Positions 34,824 to 43,777 of a stretch of DNA of 64,000 bases are shown one piece after another. Every line of letters begins with the position of its first letter. Positions within the stretch are counted from its first letter, which is position 1. The translations under genes and the position numbers were made by a program. The stretch covers positions 1 through 64,000 of the forward strand of contig JBEKCD010000018.1 of assembly GCA_050015055.1 (NCBI GenBank). Reading direction: 5' to 3'. Origin of the DNA: JBEKCD01 sp050015055 (GTDB lineage Archaea > Thermoproteota > Bathyarchaeia > Bathyarchaeales > Bathycorpusculaceae). Below the pieces are notes generated by a model. It saw only the letters and a program-made list of their open reading frames with translations, was not told the DNA's origin and ran no database searches.

Positions 34824-35088
34824 TGTATTTCGATATTGATGGTTTCTGATGATGATAGATAAATAACTTTCCGTTGATCTCGTTTAGCAAACTCTTCAAA
34901 AATTACGATGAGATGTGATGATCACAGAAAAGCGCGAGCCATGCGCACTTGCTCAGCGGACTTGGTTCCAAGTTCTACCAACTTTCCTTCGCCCTGTCAT
35001 TGTCCATGCTTCAGAGGTGGTTTCCAAAACGCTTTTACCTAGGGTTTCAAGCTTATTCCAACTGGTTTCAAGGTAGGTTAGGCGAATA
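34824..35088. other. Divergent intergenic region
   Basis: About 265 bases between the Cren7-like gene and the helicase gene, expected to hold both promoters. GATAGATAAATAACTT at 34853-34868 is a plausible TATA region for the leftward gene. No gene seen. Confidence 0.35.
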
Positions 35089-37968
35089 TTGAACGATAGT
35101 CCGGCAAATGCTTTTGAGCTGCTTGTAAAGCCTGTGCGAAAGCTCATCGACCAGAAAGGATTTCCAAGGCCGACCGAGCCTCAAGAAAAGACTATCCCCC
35201 TGATTCTTGAAGGAAAGAACGTTCTCCTGATTTCGCCTACGGCTACTGGCAAGACTGAAGCTGCGTTCTTGCCGGTCTTGAGCACACTTCTTCAGGGGCA
35301 ACAAGGAGTCCCTGGAATTAAGGTCCTGTACATCACTCCACTGCGGGCCTTGAACAGGGACATGCTTGAACGTCTCGAGTGGTGGTGTAACAACCTGGAC
35401 ATAAAGTTGGCTGTAAGACACGGAGACACTGAAACCAAAGAGAGAGTGCGCCAGTCCAGAAGCCCGCCGGACATTCTGATAACGACTCCCGAGACTTTGC
35501 AGGCAATTCTGTCCGGCTGGATCATGCGCCAGCATCTACAGAAAGTGCAGTGGGTCATAGTCGATGAAGTGCATGAAATGGCGGACAGCAAGCGCGGAAG
35601 CCAGCTAGCCCTAGCCTTGGAACGGCTCAGGGCCATGATCGGCAGAGACTTCCAACTGATAGGCTTGTCCGCAACGATTGGCAGTCCAGAGAGAGTTGGC
35701 CAGTTTCTCGTCGGCAAAGGAAGAAGCGTCGAAATCGTGCGGGTTCCAGTTGCAAGAATGATGCATTTGAAAATCATTTTTCCAACGCCTGACGATGAAG
35801 ACGTGCGATTGTCAACGAGGCTCTACACGCACCCCGAAGTCGCAGCTCGATTGCGAATCATCCGAGATTACATCAAGGAACACAAGTCCGTTCTGCTTTT
35901 TACAAACACGCGTGCCGTGTCTGAAGTCTTGGCCAGCAGGTTCAAAGTTTGGGACATCGACTTTCCAGTGTCCATCCATCACGGCTCGCTCGCCAAGCCG
36001 TCACGCATCGCAGCCGAAAAAGGGTTGAAGAGCGGCGAGTTGAGGGGGCTTGTCTGCACGAGCTCGCTTGAACTGGGCATCGACATCGGCAGCATAGACC
36101 TCGTCATCCAATACATGAGCCCAAGACAGGCAACGAGGCTCATCCAACGAGTGGGAAGAAGCGGCCACAGCATCGGCCGAGTAGCCGAAGGAATCATAGT
36201 GGCGTTAGACTCGGACGATGCGCTCGAGGCCCTAGTCATAGCCAAGAAAGCGCTGAAAGAAGACTTGGAACCGGTGCAGATCCCGCCCAAGCCCTATGAC
36301 GTTCTTGCACATCAGATTGCAGGCCTGCTGCTCAAGAACAGACGGCTAGGTTTCGACGAGATTCTAGAGCTCTTCAAGAACGCTTATCCCTATGAAGACT
36401 TGACGGTTGAAGATGTTGAGAAAGTTCTCAGGTACATGCATCAGCGTTTCCCACGTTTGGCCTGGGTCTCTTTCGAGGATAAGATGGTTTTGAAGCCGAG
36501 GCAGGCCAAGGCGCTGTTTGAGTATTATTTTGACAATCTGTCCATGATTCCTGAAGAGAAACAGTTTCTCGTAGTGGATGAGACGAGCGACTCTTCGGTC
36601 GGAGTCTTGGATGAGGCGTTCATGGCAGAGTTCGGCAAGCCCGGCACGAAGTTCATCATCAGAGGAAGCCCATGGATAATTCAACACGTTTCCGAGGAGA
36701 GAGTGCACGTCAGGCCCATAGACGATCCAACCGGAGCCATACCCAGCTGGATAGGCGAAGAAATTCCTGTGCCTTTTGAGGTCTCGCAGGAAGTAGGCGC
36801 TATGAGAGGATTCGTGGAAGAACAGTTAGGAAAGAAAAGTTCGATCGAGAGCATTGCAACCGAATTGAGTAAACAGTATCCTGCTGACCAAGACGTTATT
36901 CTGCGCGCATTAACAGAAACGGTTGACCACGTAAATGCTGGTTACCTCGTTCCTACGGATAAGCGAATAACCGTCGAAGACTGGGGCGAGTTCGTTCTGA
37001 TTCACATCAACTTCGGTTCGCTTACGAACAGAGCATTGGCTCAGTTGTTAGGCCAGTTGCTCTCTGAAAAAATCGGGTACACGGCTGTGGTTCAGCATGA
37101 TCCGTACCGAATCTTCGTGCAAACGATGGGCACAGTTAACGCAGATCACATTGTCAAATTGTTTGGCGACATGCAAGCCTTGTCTGAACGGGCTGTTAGA
37201 GACGGTTTGACAGCGGCCACTTTAAAAACTGGGCTCTTCAAGAGGCGAATGATACACGTGGCGCGTCGTTTTGGAGCGTTGCAGAAGTGGGCTGACTTCG
37301 GCAGTGTGAGTCTTCAGAAGTTGGCGAAGAGTTTTGAGGAAACGCCCATTCACGAGGAAGCTTTGAAGGAAGTGTTCACCAAGGACTTGGACCTGGACAA
37401 GCTCATCAGCGTTCTTGCAGAAATGCGGAAGGGCGAAATCACGGTTCGGAAAATTGAAACTGGCGGAAACGCGTCGCCAATTGCTCGTGCAGGAATTGAG
37501 CGCATGAGCATGAAAACCGATTTGATTCCTCCCGAGAGAATGCGGGCCGTGCTCATAGAGTCCGCAAAGGCAAGGTTGCTCAACGAGACAAACAGTTTTC
37601 TGTGCACGAACTGTTGGAGCTACATGGAGATGATGAGGGTCAAGGATTTGCCTGATAGGCCGAAATGTCCAAAATGCGGTTCGTTCGCGATTGGGCTTCT
37701 CAGAGTCGAAGAGGAGAAGGCGCTGTCCATGGTTGAAAAGGGAAACGAAAAGCTGAGCAAGAGCGAAGAAAAACTGCACAATCAAGCCCTGCAAACAGCG
37801 CAGCTAATAGAGAAGTTCGGAAAAGCCGCTGCAGTCGCCTTTTGTGCCAGAAGAATGCAGCCCTCAGACGTCAAGGCCGTTCTGGAAAAGGAATCCAAGC
37901 TCAATGACAGATTCTATGAACTCGTCCTTGAAGCGGAGCGCAAAGCCATGAGCAAGAGGTTCTGGTAG
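35089..37968 (+). CDS. Lhr-type DEAD/DEAH superfamily 2 helicase
   Basis: The 959-residue protein has all SF2 motifs: Q-like PTEPQEKTIPLILEG, Walker A SPTATGKTEAAFLPVL, DEVH in VIVDEVHEMADSKRG, motif III GLSATIG, motif V TSSLELGIDIG and motif VI QRVGRSGHS. A winged-helix and a Lhr-specific domain follow (about 400-760). The C-terminal part has CTNCWSYME and PKCPKCGSFAIG, a four-Cys zinc ribbon not present in every Lhr. Lhr helicases unwind DNA or DNA-RNA hybrids in repair. TTG start, with the expected N-terminus right after it. Single gene. Confidence 0.9.
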   Translation: MNDSPANAFELLVKPVRKLIDQKGFPRPTEPQEKTIPLILEGKNVLLISPTATGKTEAAFLPVLSTLLQGQQGVPGIKVLYITPLRALNRDMLERLEWWCNNLDIKLAVRHGDTETKERVRQSRSPPDILITTPETLQAILSGWIMRQHLQKVQWVIVDEVHEMADSKRGSQLALALERLRAMIGRDFQLIGLSATIGSPERVGQFLVGKGRSVEIVRVPVARMMHLKIIFPTPDDEDVRLSTRLYTHPEVAARLRIIRDYIKEHKSVLLFTNTRAVSEVLASRFKVWDIDFPVSIHHGSLAKPSRIAAEKGLKSGELRGLVCTSSLELGIDIGSIDLVIQYMSPRQATRLIQRVGRSGHSIGRVAEGIIVALDSDDALEALVIAKKALKEDLEPVQIPPKPYDVLAHQIAGLLLKNRRLGFDEILELFKNAYPYEDLTVEDVEKVLRYMHQRFPRLAWVSFEDKMVLKPRQAKALFEYYFDNLSMIPEEKQFLVVDETSDSSVGVLDEAFMAEFGKPGTKFIIRGSPWIIQHVSEERVHVRPIDDPTGAIPSWIGEEIPVPFEVSQEVGAMRGFVEEQLGKKSSIESIATELSKQYPADQDVILRALTETVDHVNAGYLVPTDKRITVEDWGEFVLIHINFGSLTNRALAQLLGQLLSEKIGYTAVVQHDPYRIFVQTMGTVNADHIVKLFGDMQALSERAVRDGLTAATLKTGLFKRRMIHVARRFGALQKWADFGSVSLQKLAKSFEETPIHEEALKEVFTKDLDLDKLISVLAEMRKGEITVRKIETGGNASPIARAGIERMSMKTDLIPPERMRAVLIESAKARLLNETNSFLCTNCWSYMEMMRVKDLPDRPKCPKCGSFAIGLLRVEEEKALSMVEKGNEKLSKSEEKLHNQALQTAQLIEKFGKAAAVAFCARRMQPSDVKAVLEKESKLNDRFYELVLEAERKAMSKRFW

Positions 37969-38127
37969 ATCTGTAGGCCGCTATCAATTAGAGTGAGAAT
38001 CCGAGTCTTCCAATTTCGAGAAGGATACAGAACCCTTAGTTCATTACCGTCTAGCCTCCGCTCCGGTTCCGCAATCTGGTCGGCATACAGCGTTCTGTGA
38101 ATGAGTGCGACTTACAACAAGTTTTAA
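37969..38127. other. Intergenic region, no gene seen
   Basis: About 160 bases. A GC-rich CTCCGCTCCGGTTCCG stretch lies at 38056-38071. I considered a tRNA T-arm there and found no cloverleaf. Confidence 0.35.
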
Positions 38128-38514
38128 ATGAATCCGTACCTATCTGTGCCTAGACACTTTGCTGCTTACCACGTGAGGAAAAACACTTTGGAAATAAGTC
38201 GGAAGAAGCTTCGAGAAGAAGTTCTTGAAAGAATCAAGTACGTCAAAACGTGTGTTTTGGCGAGGGAAGCGTGTCTGTTGGTTCGTACCAACCGCGCTGT
38301 GCTCGAGCCGAAGGATGTTCAGGAAATCTGCCTTTCGATATCAAAGCTCTGCAAGGAAGAGGACTGTCAGGAACAAAGCGAAATGTGCCGCAAGGCTGCT
38401 GAGGCCGTGGGTTCAGGAGAAGAAGAAAAATACCTTGAACTGTGCGCTCAAAGCTGCATGAAATGCGGAGAAGCCCGTCAGCCCCCGCCGAAGAAAGCCA
38501 CGTACGTCTCTTGA
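38128..38514 (+). CDS. Hypothetical Cys-rich helical protein
   Basis: I do not recognise the family. The 128 residues are predicted helical, with eleven cysteines placed along helices: CVLAREAC, CLSISKLCKEEDCQEQSEMC and CAQSCMKCGEA. C-x6-C and C-x3-C-x2-C spacing on helix faces recalls four-helix copper-storage-like (DUF326) proteins, but the match is loose. It ends with RQPPPKKATYVS. It lies upstream of the methyltransferase-thioesterase-YkgJ group, and YkgJ is also a Cys-cluster protein. Confidence 0.55.
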   Translation: MNPYLSVPRHFAAYHVRKNTLEISRKKLREEVLERIKYVKTCVLAREACLLVRTNRAVLEPKDVQEICLSISKLCKEEDCQEQSEMCRKAAEAVGSGEEEKYLELCAQSCMKCGEARQPPPKKATYVS

Positions 38515-38582
38515 ACCATCGAAAGTGTTTAAAGCAACAAAATCACTGGTTAAACCAGAAAATACAATAAGCCACACAGTAA

Positions 38583-38588
38583 CGGAGG
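38583..38588 (+). promoter_or_regulatory. Ribosome binding site fixing a GTG start
   Basis: GGAGGT lies seven bases before the GTG at 38596 and supports that start for the methyltransferase. Confidence 0.65.
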
Positions 38589-38595
38589 TCTCACG

Positions 38596-39072
38596 GTGTT
38601 CATAGCGCCCTTTGTTCCAAGTCCACCACAAGTTGTTCATCAAATGCTAGTGCTCGCCGAGTTGAAGCCCGGCGAAGTTTTCTTCGACCTAGGAGCAGGT
38701 GACGGTAGAACTGTGATAATGGCGGCAAAGGATTTTAGTGCAAGAGCAGTCGGCGTGGAACTGCGAGAGGACCTGGTTAAGAAGGCCTTAGGCACGATTT
38801 ACGAACAGAATCTGCAAGACAGGATAACTATAGTGAACGGAGACATGTTCAACGTTGACTTAACATCAGCAGACGTCATCTTCCTTTACTTAACCACAAG
38901 CGCAAACGATAAGATCAAGGGGAAACTTGAAAGTGAGCTCAAACGCGGTGTGCGCATCGTTTCTCACGATTACGAGATCGTCGGCTGGAAACCCGTCAAG
39001 GTTGTGAATTTCTGTGAAAACCAGACCTTGGGGTTCCCTTCCCACACGATTTACCTCTACACGAAACCCTAG
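38596..39072 (+). CDS. aKMT-like protein-lysine methyltransferase
   Basis: The 158-residue Rossmann methyltransferase begins with VPSPPQVVHQML and has the SAM motif FFDLGAGDGRTVIMAAKDF, then AVGVELREDLV and VNGDMFNVDLTSADVIFLYL. The end holds RIVSHDYEIVGWKP and HTIYLY. The same order, including the SHEFEIxGW segment and the final HTVYLY, is characteristic of the crenarchaeal lysine methyltransferase aKMT, which methylates chromatin proteins such as Cren7. A Cren7-like gene lies 3.8 kb away. The GTG start has a good ribosome binding site. It leads a run of three close genes. Confidence 0.75.
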   Translation: MFIAPFVPSPPQVVHQMLVLAELKPGEVFFDLGAGDGRTVIMAAKDFSARAVGVELREDLVKKALGTIYEQNLQDRITIVNGDMFNVDLTSADVIFLYLTTSANDKIKGKLESELKRGVRIVSHDYEIVGWKPVKVVNFCENQTLGFPSHTIYLYTKP

Positions 39073-39085
39073 TCGGTGATACACC

Positions 39086-39511
39086 GTGTCCCACAGTTCT
39101 TTCAAGACCACAGTGAGAGTAACGTGGGCGGACACCGACGCAGCAGGAGTCGTGCACTTTTCAAGATTCTTCGTGTATTTTGAGAGGACAGAAGAAGAAT
39201 TTTACCGATCTCTGGGGCTCAGCTTCACGGACTTGAGAAACAAGGGACTTTGGCTTCCAAGGGTAGAAGCTTTCTGCCAGTACAAGAAACCAGCAAGATT
39301 TGAAGACATGCTTGAAGTGGAGTTGACCCTTGAACAATTGAGAGAGAAGTCTGCCAAACTCGGCTTTACCGTCACCAACAAAGAAACGGCAGAACTGCTG
39401 GCAACCGGGTACTTTGTGGTCGTGGCAGCTGACAAAAACACTGGAAAGGCCACGCAGATTCCAAAAGAATTCGCTGACAAACTGAAACCCTTTGCCAAGC
39501 AGATTTTATAA
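39086..39511 (+). CDS. Acyl-CoA thioesterase, 4HBT/YbgC type
   Basis: The 141-residue hot-dog-fold protein contains VTWADTDAAGVVHFSRFFVYFERTEEEF, with the catalytic Asp of the D-x-x-G-x-x-H/Y pattern. It releases CoA from aromatic or short acyl-CoA; the substrate is unknown. The start is GTG, 13 bases after the methyltransferase stop, so the two are probably cotranscribed. The extra C-terminal segment (ADKNTGKATQIPKEFADKLKPF) is common in this branch. Confidence 0.88.
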   Translation: MSHSSFKTTVRVTWADTDAAGVVHFSRFFVYFERTEEEFYRSLGLSFTDLRNKGLWLPRVEAFCQYKKPARFEDMLEVELTLEQLREKSAKLGFTVTNKETAELLATGYFVVVAADKNTGKATQIPKEFADKLKPFAKQIL

Positions 39512-39549
39512 GAGACGCGGATTCTTGATTCCAAACAGTGAAGGACACA

Positions 39550-40080
39550 ATGCAATATATTCCATGGAAGCACATCGTAGACTGGAAATGCATTTCATGC
39601 GGAGACTGTTGCAGACTCTACAGCGTCGTCATAGACTTCGGAGAATGGCTTGGAATCATCAAGAACTACGGAGTGGAGCACACCGCTTCCGGCCTGAGCA
39701 AGCTGTTCATAAACCGAAGGAGCGACGGCTCGTGCGCGTTCCTTAACAATGGTTCAAACACTTCCCTTTGTGGACTGCAGCACATGAAGCCTAAGGCGTG
39801 TCAACTCTGGCCCTTCAGGGTTCTGCCAAGACCCGAATATGGATACCCAAGCGAGGCCCTCTACGTCTACCGAGGACGACCCCTGTTCGTGTACGCAGAT
39901 CCAATGTGCCGGGGTCTCAGACTTGGAAGGCCCACGTTCGAGTTCGCAAATTACACGATGGAGGAATTTGTGGAAATCGCGGCGGGAATCCGCAGCAACC
40001 AGCTCAGGACCACTGCAGGCATCAGGTATTCTCAAACCTCTATGAGGCTCGAGTTTACGCGGGGTAATGGCCGCTGGTAG
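39550..40080 (+). CDS. YkgJ-family cysteine-cluster protein
   Basis: The 176-residue product contains the YkgJ pattern CISCGDCCRLY near the N-terminus, later CAFL, LCGLQHMKPKACQLWPFRVLP and DPMCRGL. The eight or so conserved cysteines probably bind a metal or iron-sulphur cluster; the biochemical role is unknown. GTG 39538 is also in frame, but ATG 39550 gives the expected N-terminus. A CG tract (40088-40094) lies seven bases after its stop. Confidence 0.85.
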   Translation: MQYIPWKHIVDWKCISCGDCCRLYSVVIDFGEWLGIIKNYGVEHTASGLSKLFINRRSDGSCAFLNNGSNTSLCGLQHMKPKACQLWPFRVLPRPEYGYPSEALYVYRGRPLFVYADPMCRGLRLGRPTFEFANYTMEEFVEIAAGIRSNQLRTTAGIRYSQTSMRLEFTRGNGRW

Positions 40081-40136
40081 GAACAAAGCGCGCGTTCCAG
40101 TTCACAAGTTAGAGGAGAAGGCTTTGCGCCAGACTG

Positions 40137-40172
40137 GTCACATTTGCACAGAACACCTAACTCTTGTGACCA
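40137..40172. repeat. Inverted repeat with 7-base arms
   Basis: GGTCACA at 40137-40143 and TGTGACC at 40166-40172 could form a stem with a 22-base loop, or bind a dimeric regulator upstream of the ABC transporter genes. Confidence 0.4.
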
Positions 40173-40200
40173 CTTCTCTACTAGTTTGAGGCAAGATAGA

Positions 40201-40281
40201 ATGAAGTTCGGATACCTGTGCGGCACGGCAGAAGCTATATGCGGACGCCTAGACAGTGTGGAGAAAATCGGCGTGCGGTGA
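40201..40281 (+). CDS. Possible 26-residue leader ORF
   Basis: ATG 40201 opens a frame of 26 codons (MKFGYLCGTAEAICGRL and so on) that ends six bases before the ATG of the ABC ATPase gene. The ribosome binding site of that gene overlaps its end. It may be a translated leader that couples translation, or chance. Confidence 0.3.
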   Translation: MKFGYLCGTAEAICGRLDSVEKIGVR

Positions 40282-40286
40282 AGAGC

Positions 40287-41198
40287 ATGGAAGCAGTCGA
40301 GACTAAGGACCTATTCAAGACTTATGGTGGCAAGGAGCCTGTTCAAGCCCTCAGAGGCGTGAATCTTTCGATCAGGAAAGGCGAGCTTTTCACGTTGCTC
40401 GGCCTGAACGGTGCGGGTAAGACGACTTTTCTGAGGATTGTTTCAACTCAGCTTTCACTTACGAGAGGAACTGCTCAAGTTTTGGGACACGATGTTTTGG
40501 CACACGCGGATGAAGTGAGGAAGCACATAGCCGTGGTTCCGCAGGATGTGCAGACCTATAGCAACTTCACTCCTTGGGAGTATTGTTACTATTTTTCGCT
40601 GTTGCGTGGGATGTCAAAGAGTAGAACGATGGAGGTTTCTGAGAAAGCTTTGAGAGCTGTTGAACTGTGGGACTTGAGGAATCGCACGTGTGTTGGGCTT
40701 TCTGGAGGAGAGAAGAAACGTGCGATAATCGCCACGGCGTTGGCTTCGGATGCTGACGTACTTCTGCTGGATGAGCCCACGAGCGGCTTGGATGCTGTTG
40801 CGAGGAGAAAGGTGTGGGCCGTTCTGAGGGAGTTGGTGGAGCAGGGTAGAACGATACTGTTGACCACGCACATCATGGAGGAGGCTGAGATGCTATCTGA
40901 CAGGCTTGCGATTATCAACAAGGGTAACGTGATTGCGGAAGGAAGTCTTGAGGAAGTTAAAGGATTGGCCAAGGAGAAGTTCCGGGTTGTTGTAGAAGGA
41001 AACCTGCATGATTTGACTTTGAAAAACCACAATCACGTTTCAAAGTTTGGCAACAAACAGATAATCTACGTTGGTGATGAGGACGAGGGGCTGGAGCTCG
41101 TCAGAACAGCATTGAAAAGAGGGTTGAGAGCCGAGATTGCACGGATTACGCTTGAGGACGTGTTCGTCAAACTTGTCGGAGGGATAGAAGACAATTGA
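40287..41198 (+). CDS. ABC transporter ATP-binding protein
   Basis: The 303-residue ATPase has Walker A GLNGAGKTT, Q-loop VPQDVQTYSNFTPWEY, signature LSGGEKKRA, Walker B VLLLDEPTSGLDA and H-loop TTHIMEEAE. The DrrA/CcmA-like arrangement, with a C-terminal dimer domain (VVVEGNLHDLTL, ITLEDVFVKLVGG), is typical of exporters. The start ATG is preceded by GGTGA at 40277-40281 and gives the right N-terminus (MEAVETKDLFKTYGG). The stop overlaps the start of the permease (TTGA), so both are coupled. Confidence 0.94.
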   Translation: MEAVETKDLFKTYGGKEPVQALRGVNLSIRKGELFTLLGLNGAGKTTFLRIVSTQLSLTRGTAQVLGHDVLAHADEVRKHIAVVPQDVQTYSNFTPWEYCYYFSLLRGMSKSRTMEVSEKALRAVELWDLRNRTCVGLSGGEKKRAIIATALASDADVLLLDEPTSGLDAVARRKVWAVLRELVEQGRTILLTTHIMEEAEMLSDRLAIINKGNVIAEGSLEEVKGLAKEKFRVVVEGNLHDLTLKNHNHVSKFGNKQIIYVGDEDEGLELVRTALKRGLRAEIARITLEDVFVKLVGGIEDN

Positions 41199-41935
41199 AC
41201 CTCAAGGCCGTGAAGGACGCGTTCATAATAGCTGCCCTGAAGTCTATCCCCGATCTTAAGAGGAATCCATCTATGATGATTCTGATAGGATTGATAAGCG
41301 CATTCCCGCTCTTCTTCATTCTTGTTTTCGGTGGGCAGGTGAGCAATGGACTTGTGGGAGCGATGATTGCCACTATAAGCTTCATCGGTCTGGCGGCAGC
41401 AATACAGGATATTTCCTTCGATCGATACGTGAAGATAAGAGAAATGATAGTAGCTATGCCCGTGCATCCGGTCGCGTACGCCATGGGAGTGGCCATGGCT
41501 CCTCTCTTTATTTCCGCTCCTGGCTTAATCTTCTTCATAGCAATTGCGATTGCAATCGGGGCCTTGCCATTTTTTTCAATCGGGTGGGCGGTTGTAACCT
41601 TGATTTTGTGTTGGGCAGCTGGCAGTAGCATCGGGTTCATAATATCCACTTATTTGCGCAAGGCAAGCGTCTACACGCTGAACAACATGGCGAACATTCT
41701 CGGATTGGGCCTAGTTTTCCTGCCGCCGGTATACTACCCGGAGGAACTGCTTGGGGGCTACAGGTGGATATCCATGGTTTTTCCAACGTCAAATGCCGCT
41801 GGCCTAATCAGGTTCTACGCGGGGCTCACGCAGATATCTGCTGAGACGGTTCTCTTGCGTTGGCTCATACTCGCAGCAACGGTGATCGTCTCTATAGTCA
41901 TCCTGTCATTCAAGGCAAGATGGCGAGAAGATTGA
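41195..41935 (+). CDS. ABC-2 type permease
   Basis: This 246-residue permease has about six TM segments (for example ILIGLISAFPLFFILVFGG and LGLVLVFLPPVYYP-like stretches). The layout matches ABC-2 exporters for drugs, lipids or polysaccharides; the substrate cannot be told. It starts with TTG inside the stop of the ATPase gene. The short distance and overlap make a two-gene exporter operon. Confidence 0.88.
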   Translation: MNLKAVKDAFIIAALKSIPDLKRNPSMMILIGLISAFPLFFILVFGGQVSNGLVGAMIATISFIGLAAAIQDISFDRYVKIREMIVAMPVHPVAYAMGVAMAPLFISAPGLIFFIAIAIAIGALPFFSIGWAVVTLILCWAAGSSIGFIISTYLRKASVYTLNNMANILGLGLVFLPPVYYPEELLGGYRWISMVFPTSNAAGLIRFYAGLTQISAETVLLRWLILAATVIVSIVILSFKARWRED

Positions 41936-41986
41936 CAATGGTCCATCGGCAGAAGAATGGTGGCTCTATGATGCTTCAGGCGGGCG

Positions 41987-42862
41987 TTGAAGATCTTTTC
42001 AAGAAATGCGAAATCTCGGTTGTTGAATGAATCAGGTTATAAGACTGAAGCCCAGATTCTTCGGGTGTCACAGCTGGTTTGCAGTATGGTCAAGCCTGAA
42101 ATCGGTCTCTCTATGCTCTACTGTCTGGGTGAACCTTTCGGGAAAATGGCGGACGAGATTCCTAAGACGAGGCCAACCTACATAGAACTCGTCGATGACG
42201 GCTTTCACGCTCTAGACAAGAAGAACGTCGCGGCGCTGAACAGGATAAGACAGTGTTATGACAAGGAGTACACGGTGCACGCACCCTTTGTCGGCATAAA
42301 CATAGCCCTGCCGCCGAGTCCATTGCTTAACGCCACGCTGAGGAGATTGAAGAACTCAATCGTCTACGCGGCTGCTCTAGATTGCGAGATGTGGGTTTTT
42401 CATCCGGGCCTAAGAACAGCTACCAGCATGTTTTATCCGGGCATGGACTGGACCAGAAACTTGGAAAGCATTCGACTGCTGTTCAGGTTTGCACGGGACC
42501 ACGGTGTTGAGGCGTGTGTTGAAAACATTATGGAAGCGTTTGTAATGAAGAACGTGGGCGAGTTCAGAAGATTTTACGATGAAATTGGGGAGGACATAGG
42601 GTTGGCTTTTGACACTGGACACGCTAACGTGGTCGGGGAACTGGAGGGTTTTCTAACAGGTTTTTCAGACAAGATGGTCCATGTGCACGCCCATGACAAC
42701 CATGGAAAATCCGACGAGCACTTGGGCGTGGGCTACGGCAACATAGACTGGGACACAGTGGCGAAGCATTTGAAAAGAGTATCTTTCAGCAAAGCGGTGA
42801 TTATCGAATCTGTGGAGCATATTGACGAGAGTATCCAGAGGCTAGAGCGGCTACTCCTCTAA
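41987..42862 (+). CDS. Xylose isomerase-like TIM-barrel (AP endonuclease 2 superfamily)
   Basis: The product of about 259-291 residues is a TIM barrel with metal-binding positions: VHAPFVGINIA, FHPGLRTAT, ACVENIMEAF, AFDTGHANVVG, VHAHDNHGKSDEHLGVGYGNIDWD and IIESVEHIDES. This is the sugar phosphate isomerase/epimerase or endonuclease IV fold; a sugar epimerase is more likely than a nuclease because the endonuclease IV DNA-binding loops are not obvious. The frame opens at TTG 41987, but similarity seems to begin at ATG 42086. Its 3' end overlaps the convergent RNase Z gene by 12 bases. Confidence 0.8.
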   Translation: MKIFSRNAKSRLLNESGYKTEAQILRVSQLVCSMVKPEIGLSMLYCLGEPFGKMADEIPKTRPTYIELVDDGFHALDKKNVAALNRIRQCYDKEYTVHAPFVGINIALPPSPLLNATLRRLKNSIVYAAALDCEMWVFHPGLRTATSMFYPGMDWTRNLESIRLLFRFARDHGVEACVENIMEAFVMKNVGEFRRFYDEIGEDIGLAFDTGHANVVGELEGFLTGFSDKMVHVHAHDNHGKSDEHLGVGYGNIDWDTVAKHLKRVSFSKAVIIESVEHIDESIQRLERLLL

Positions 42863-43774
42863 CAATGGGATATCCAGCTTCATGAAGTCCTCTGCGACGA
42901 TTGTATTCTTGAAAATTCTCTTTGCTTGCTTCAGCAGCTTGCTTGCGTCCTCGTATCTCTGGCTGATGTGTGTTAGAACGAGTTTCTTGACCTTTGCTTT
43001 CTTTGCGATTCTTGCTGCTTGACTTGGGGTCGAATGGCAATACTCCTTTGCTCTATCAGTCAGCTCTTCACCCAGCGTGCTGTCGTGTATCAACAGATCC
43101 GCGCCTGATGCGAACTTTTCGAGGAGCTTGAATGGACGAGTGTCGCCTGTGTAGACTATTTTTCTGCCCTTTCTCGACGTATCCATAACTTCCTCTGGTT
43201 TTACAACGCGCCTGTTCGGGAGTCTAACGTTCTGTCCGCCTTGAAGCTTTCCCCACAGGGGACCTTCTTGGACTCCTAGAGCCTCGGCTTTCTCGGGGTG
43301 GAATTTCCCGGGTCTAGGTTTCTCTTTGTAGGCGAAGGCAAAGCTTGGAATCACGTGTCTCGACTGAATCGCTTCTACACAATACTCTTTTTCGTCGCAA
43401 ACGACACCTGCTTTTTCAATCTCGTGAATTTCAACTGGAAATGTTAGGCCGAACGGCACTGTCTCTCTTATTGCCTCCAAGAAATCACTAATTCTAGGTG
43501 GCCCGTAAACGTCGAGCTTTCTCTCCCTGTCAAGCAGGGCCATGGTCTGCAACAATCCCGGAAGCCCCAGAACGTGGTCTCCGTGCATGTGGGTTATGAA
43601 AATCTTCATTTTCCTATTCAGACTGCCCCTCGCCAAAAGCATCTGCCTTTGGACGCCTTCACCGCAGTCAAACATGAGTTGTTCACCCTCGCGCTGGATC
43701 AGTATTGCGGGCAAGCTTCTCTTGGGCGTTGGCACGCCCCCGGCAGTGCCCAGAAAAACTATGTGCAAACTCAA
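42851..43774 (-). CDS. rnz: Ribonuclease Z
   Basis: The 307-residue enzyme removes the 3' trailer of tRNA precursors. Metal ligands lie in THMHGDHVLGLPG (HxHxDH), YTGDTRPF, STPSQAARIAKKA and LTHISQRYED. The opening FLGTAGGVPTPKRSLPAI and the tight exosite-like region PRPGKFHPEKAEALGV are family marks. The start is TTG. It is three bases downstream of trmG10 and so the last gene of the HMG-CoA reductase operon. Confidence 0.95.
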   Translation of the reverse strand: MSLHIVFLGTAGGVPTPKRSLPAILIQREGEQLMFDCGEGVQRQMLLARGSLNRKMKIFITHMHGDHVLGLPGLLQTMALLDRERKLDVYGPPRISDFLEAIRETVPFGLTFPVEIHEIEKAGVVCDEKEYCVEAIQSRHVIPSFAFAYKEKPRPGKFHPEKAEALGVQEGPLWGKLQGGQNVRLPNRRVVKPEEVMDTSRKGRKIVYTGDTRPFKLLEKFASGADLLIHDSTLGEELTDRAKEYCHSTPSQAARIAKKAKVKKLVLTHISQRYEDASKLLKQAKRIFKNTIVAEDFMKLDIPLLEE

Positions 43775-43777
43775 GGG

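Noticed and set aside
37222..37794. Minus-strand frame of 190 codons
   Set aside because: It is antisense to the C-terminal part of the Lhr helicase, including its zinc ribbon, and has no family resemblance.
38041..38075. Possible tRNA T-arm (CCGGTTCCG)
   Set aside because: No anticodon stem, D-arm or acceptor pairing could be found on either strand.
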